The notes under the pieces: model-generated
Databases searched by the model: none
Told to the model about the DNA's origin: nothing
The model's input: only the letters and a program-made list of their open reading frames with translations
Assembly: GCA_031552655.1 (NCBI GenBank)
Contig: JAVBML010000077.1
Span: forward strand, 1-8,854
Length of the DNA stretch: 8,854 nt
Source: CAZTPH01 sp031552655
GTDB lineage: Bacteria; Pseudomonadota; Gammaproteobacteria; UBA9339
Direction of reading: 5' to 3'
Shown: positions 6,613 to 8,854 of the stretch, in pieces
Position numbering within the stretch: the first letter of the stretch is position 1
Layout of the letters: the number at the start of each line of letters is the position of its first letter
Translations under genes and position numbers: made by a program

Positions 6613-8854
6613 ATGCCAATGGAAGATGAAGTATCAAAAAATCCTATTTTTACACTAAATTCATTAGTAAAATCACTGCGCAATGTCATTAAAAGTAAAA
6701 ATGAAGAGCAGCTGCTAGAAAATGGGTTGCAGAAATTGGAAGAATTTTTCCAAGATGTCGTTAATTGTTTTTCCAGGGAAACCCATGAATTATATGTATC
6801 CATTACCCAAGATAACGCGGACAAATTAAAAACCGTCCACGGGCCAAAAATGGCTCAATTGTCGACCGATATAAGTAATTGGGCTATAAACTTGATTTTA
6901 AATGAGGAAGATGATGAGCTACGCAATCTACTCTACGTTGCTCTAGTAAATGCTACCTACTATGCTATGGAGCAGAGAGATTTTTCGACGACCATGGCAC
7001 TAAAAGCGGCACTCTATAATTCATCCATAATTCGTTTATACAAGCAGGATCTAACAGTAAAAAGCAAGCCTCTACCTTTGGATACCGTGGGTAAATTAGA
7101 ACTTATTTATGCCGTAACCAATGATAGTAAAAATTTTAAGTCGGTGAGAGAAATATCCCAAAAATCTTGCCTCCCGTTTCTAGGCATTAGTTTGCAAGAT
7201 CTAGAATTTGCCCAGGAAAACAAAGGCGTGGATGGCACATTGACACAGCATGGTCATTCCATGGTAGAGCAAATTATGCATGATTTTAGTGATGCCATTC
7301 GAGGCTATGCGCTACCTTCATCCAAATACAAACCCCAGGACTTCTTTGATTCCAAAAACATCAGTGCAGACGCCGAAGTACAGTACACTAGATCCCTAGC
7401 AATAAAGCCCAGGGATACTAGGAAAATATCGCTATTTACAAAGAGTTTTTACATATTTGATCTGCTAGATAAATCAAAGAAAGCTGTATTTAAGGTGCCT
7501 CTCTATGTTGCGGATGTATATCTAGCTGAGGTTCTGGAAGGGAGAAAATTTAGTTCCTTGGTACGGTCGGATATAAAAGATATTCCCTATGATGAAATGG
7601 AGTATTTTTTAAAAGCCATGGGAAAAGCTGATTTACCTAGCAGCGATGAATTGCAAAAAATGCTAATTACTCTGGGAGTAGATCTTAATAAAATTAGTGA
7701 CCAAGAATTGCGAAGGATAAAATTGTCAGTGTACATAAAAAATGTTAGCCATATTACCATTAAAAATTGGCTAGAAAAACACCTTGATAGCATTGACATT
7801 TCACGAAGTAAGAAAGGTAAATCTCGAGCATTACTGCGACAATTGGATAGCGCTGTGGAAGGTCAAGATTATCAAAAATTCAAGGAAACAATTGCCGCGC
7901 TTGGTTTCAAAGACAATCCTAGCCATTCCATGGAAGTACTTGAAGTTCTAGGACAACGGGAATCTGCAGAATATAAAAATCTGAAAAAAATGCTGTGCTT
8001 TAAGTTAGATATATTGAATGCCCTGTTGAATAGAGAGAGTGACTATGCTGAAAAAAACTACGCAACTTTAAATAAAGAATTATTGATGCTAGCTAGCCAA
8101 GCAAAGGCTAAGATAGATGCTAAGGAATTGCCCTCTTCAATTATGGATGTTGTCGAAGCTTTACCAATGGATAGGTTACTGAATGGCAATTTAAGTTTTG
8201 CTGATCTGGCAAGTTATCGGAATAATTTTAGATTACTTAGGGAAAATTTAAGGAAAGCAGAACAAAAAAAAGCGAAAATAGAAAATATACAAGTTGCTAG
8301 AAAAGGCCGCCAAGATAGTAATTTATTATTTACTGAAGAAGGTAATATATTCGGTGATTTATTTGCATCGGAGGAAGAAAAGCAATTAGCCAGGGAAATA
8401 AAAAAATTGATTTCGACTGCCAATGAACTTAGGGAGACAGAGATAAATTTTTGTCAGGATATTAAAAAGAATATAGTGACACCCGATTTAGTTAATAGTG
8501 ACAATTTAAAATTAATATCCCAAGCGTACCATAATATCGCTGATCATCAAGCTTTTATGAATTTGGATATGACCGCTTTGCTAACTCCTTTGGAAAATCT
8601 CAGCGGTGAAGCGGTAATAAGCGAAGCAAATATTAAACTTATGTGCACTGAACTACGGCAATATCTTGACAAAACTTCTATTGATTTCGCACGTATCATG
8701 GTTGCCTATGGCGATTTAATTGATAATCCTCATTGGATGAATCAATTGGATAGGTCCGAAGTTAATGGGCAGAGAAGGAATGGTAGCACTGCAATTTCAG
8801 TGGTTCAGCGTTTGCCAAGATATGTAATTTTTTTTCCGAATTATTTAAGCAAGC
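6613..8854 (+). CDS. RasGEF-RhoGEF two-domain protein, candidate host-directed effector, C-terminus beyond the window
   Basis: The frame is open from ATG 6613 to the window end: 747 complete codons and no stop. There is no signal peptide or membrane helix, so the product is soluble. Residues about 60-270 read as a RasGEF (CDC25-type) catalytic domain: 'ISNWAINLIL' (87-96), RDFSTTMALKAALYNSSIIR (122-141), NFKSVR (174-179), the hallmark PFLGISLQDLEF (188-199), and the closing SLAIKPR (261-267), equivalent to SLEIEPR in SOS1. Residues about 270-585 are mostly predicted helical and charged, with a short beta-like stretch at 273-312. From about 590 a RhoGEF (DH) domain follows: CR1 ELRETEINF (605-613) with the family Glu at 610, and CR3 VVQRLPRY (730-737). 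The final DH helix lies outside the window. Such domains activate small GTPases by expelling GDP. Bacteria lack Ras and Rho substrates, so I infer export into a host, probably by a type IV (Dot/Icm-like) system. Base composition resembles the neighbours. Confidence 0.85.
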   Translation, partial: MPMEDEVSKNPIFTLNSLVKSLRNVIKSKNEEQLLENGLQKLEEFFQDVVNCFSRETHELYVSITQDNADKLKTVHGPKMAQLSTDISNWAINLILNEEDDELRNLLYVALVNATYYAMEQRDFSTTMALKAALYNSSIIRLYKQDLTVKSKPLPLDTVGKLELIYAVTNDSKNFKSVREISQKSCLPFLGISLQDLEFAQENKGVDGTLTQHGHSMVEQIMHDFSDAIRGYALPSSKYKPQDFFDSKNISADAEVQYTRSLAIKPRDTRKISLFTKSFYIFDLLDKSKKAVFKVPLYVADVYLAEVLEGRKFSSLVRSDIKDIPYDEMEYFLKAMGKADLPSSDELQKMLITLGVDLNKISDQELRRIKLSVYIKNVSHITIKNWLEKHLDSIDISRSKKGKSRALLRQLDSAVEGQDYQKFKETIAALGFKDNPSHSMEVLEVLGQRESAEYKNLKKMLCFKLDILNALLNRESDYAEKNYATLNKELLMLASQAKAKIDAKELPSSIMDVVEALPMDRLLNGNLSFADLASYRNNFRLLRENLRKAEQKKAKIENIQVARKGRQDSNLLFTEEGNIFGDLFASEEEKQLAREIKKLISTANELRETEINFCQDIKKNIVTPDLVNSDNLKLISQAYHNIADHQAFMNLDMTALLTPLENLSGEAVISEANIKLMCTELRQYLDKTSIDFARIMVAYGDLIDNPHWMNQLDRSEVNGQRRNGSTAISVVQRLPRYVIFFPNYLSK

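Noticed and set aside
6599..6658. Short frame from ATG 6599 as a leader peptide
   Set aside because: Its ATG merges with the Shine-Dalgarno of the long gene, it has no ribosome-binding site of its own and only 19 codons with no recognisable features.
7587..7799. Leftward frames inside the GEF gene (also near 6597-6824 and 8214-8423)
   Set aside because: All are antisense to a 747-codon uninterrupted frame with recognisable domains.
1..8854. CRISPR array, tRNA, insertion sequence or attachment site
   Set aside because: No regularly spaced repeats, no tRNA-like cloverleaf, no transposase and no terminal inverted repeats were seen.

Overview
The window reads as chromosomal DNA of an AT-rich gammaproteobacterium that probably lives in close contact with eukaryotic cells. 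The housekeeping genes (yciB, scpA, scpB, rlmB, potABCD) look gammaproteobacterial. The right-hand gene encodes eukaryotic-type GTPase-regulator domains, as seen in Legionella-like (Legionellales) intracellular bacteria. The order-level assignment is an inference; no rRNA or other strong phylogenetic marker is present.

Left part (1-2570): a leftward yciB gene (septation/envelope membrane protein), cut by the window edge, diverges across about 100 bp from a tight rightward cluster scpA-scpB-rlmB. ScpA and ScpB are the accessory subunits of the SMC condensin that organises the chromosome. RlmB methylates 23S rRNA. The three genes are separated by only 2 bp each and are presumably co-transcribed.

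Middle part (2610-6361): a leftward operon potA-potB-potC-potD, with every junction overlapping (11, 4 and 4 bp), encodes a complete spermidine/putrescine ABC importer: ATPase, two permeases and periplasmic binding protein. It converges on rlmB across a 39-bp gap. A good sigma70-type promoter for potA lies at 6397-6425, with a short palindrome in its spacer.

Right part (6362-8854): a 251-bp divergent control region separates potA from a long rightward gene that starts at 6613 and is still open at the window end (747 codons seen). Its translation shows an N-terminal RasGEF (CDC25-type) domain and, after about 320 mostly helical residues, a RhoGEF (DH-type) domain ending in a clear CR3 signature. 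Both are eukaryotic signalling folds, so the protein is best read as a candidate secreted effector aimed at two host small-GTPase families. This is the most remarkable content of the window. Polyamine import beside a host-directed effector fits an intracellular lifestyle, but a functional link between the two is not shown by the sequence.
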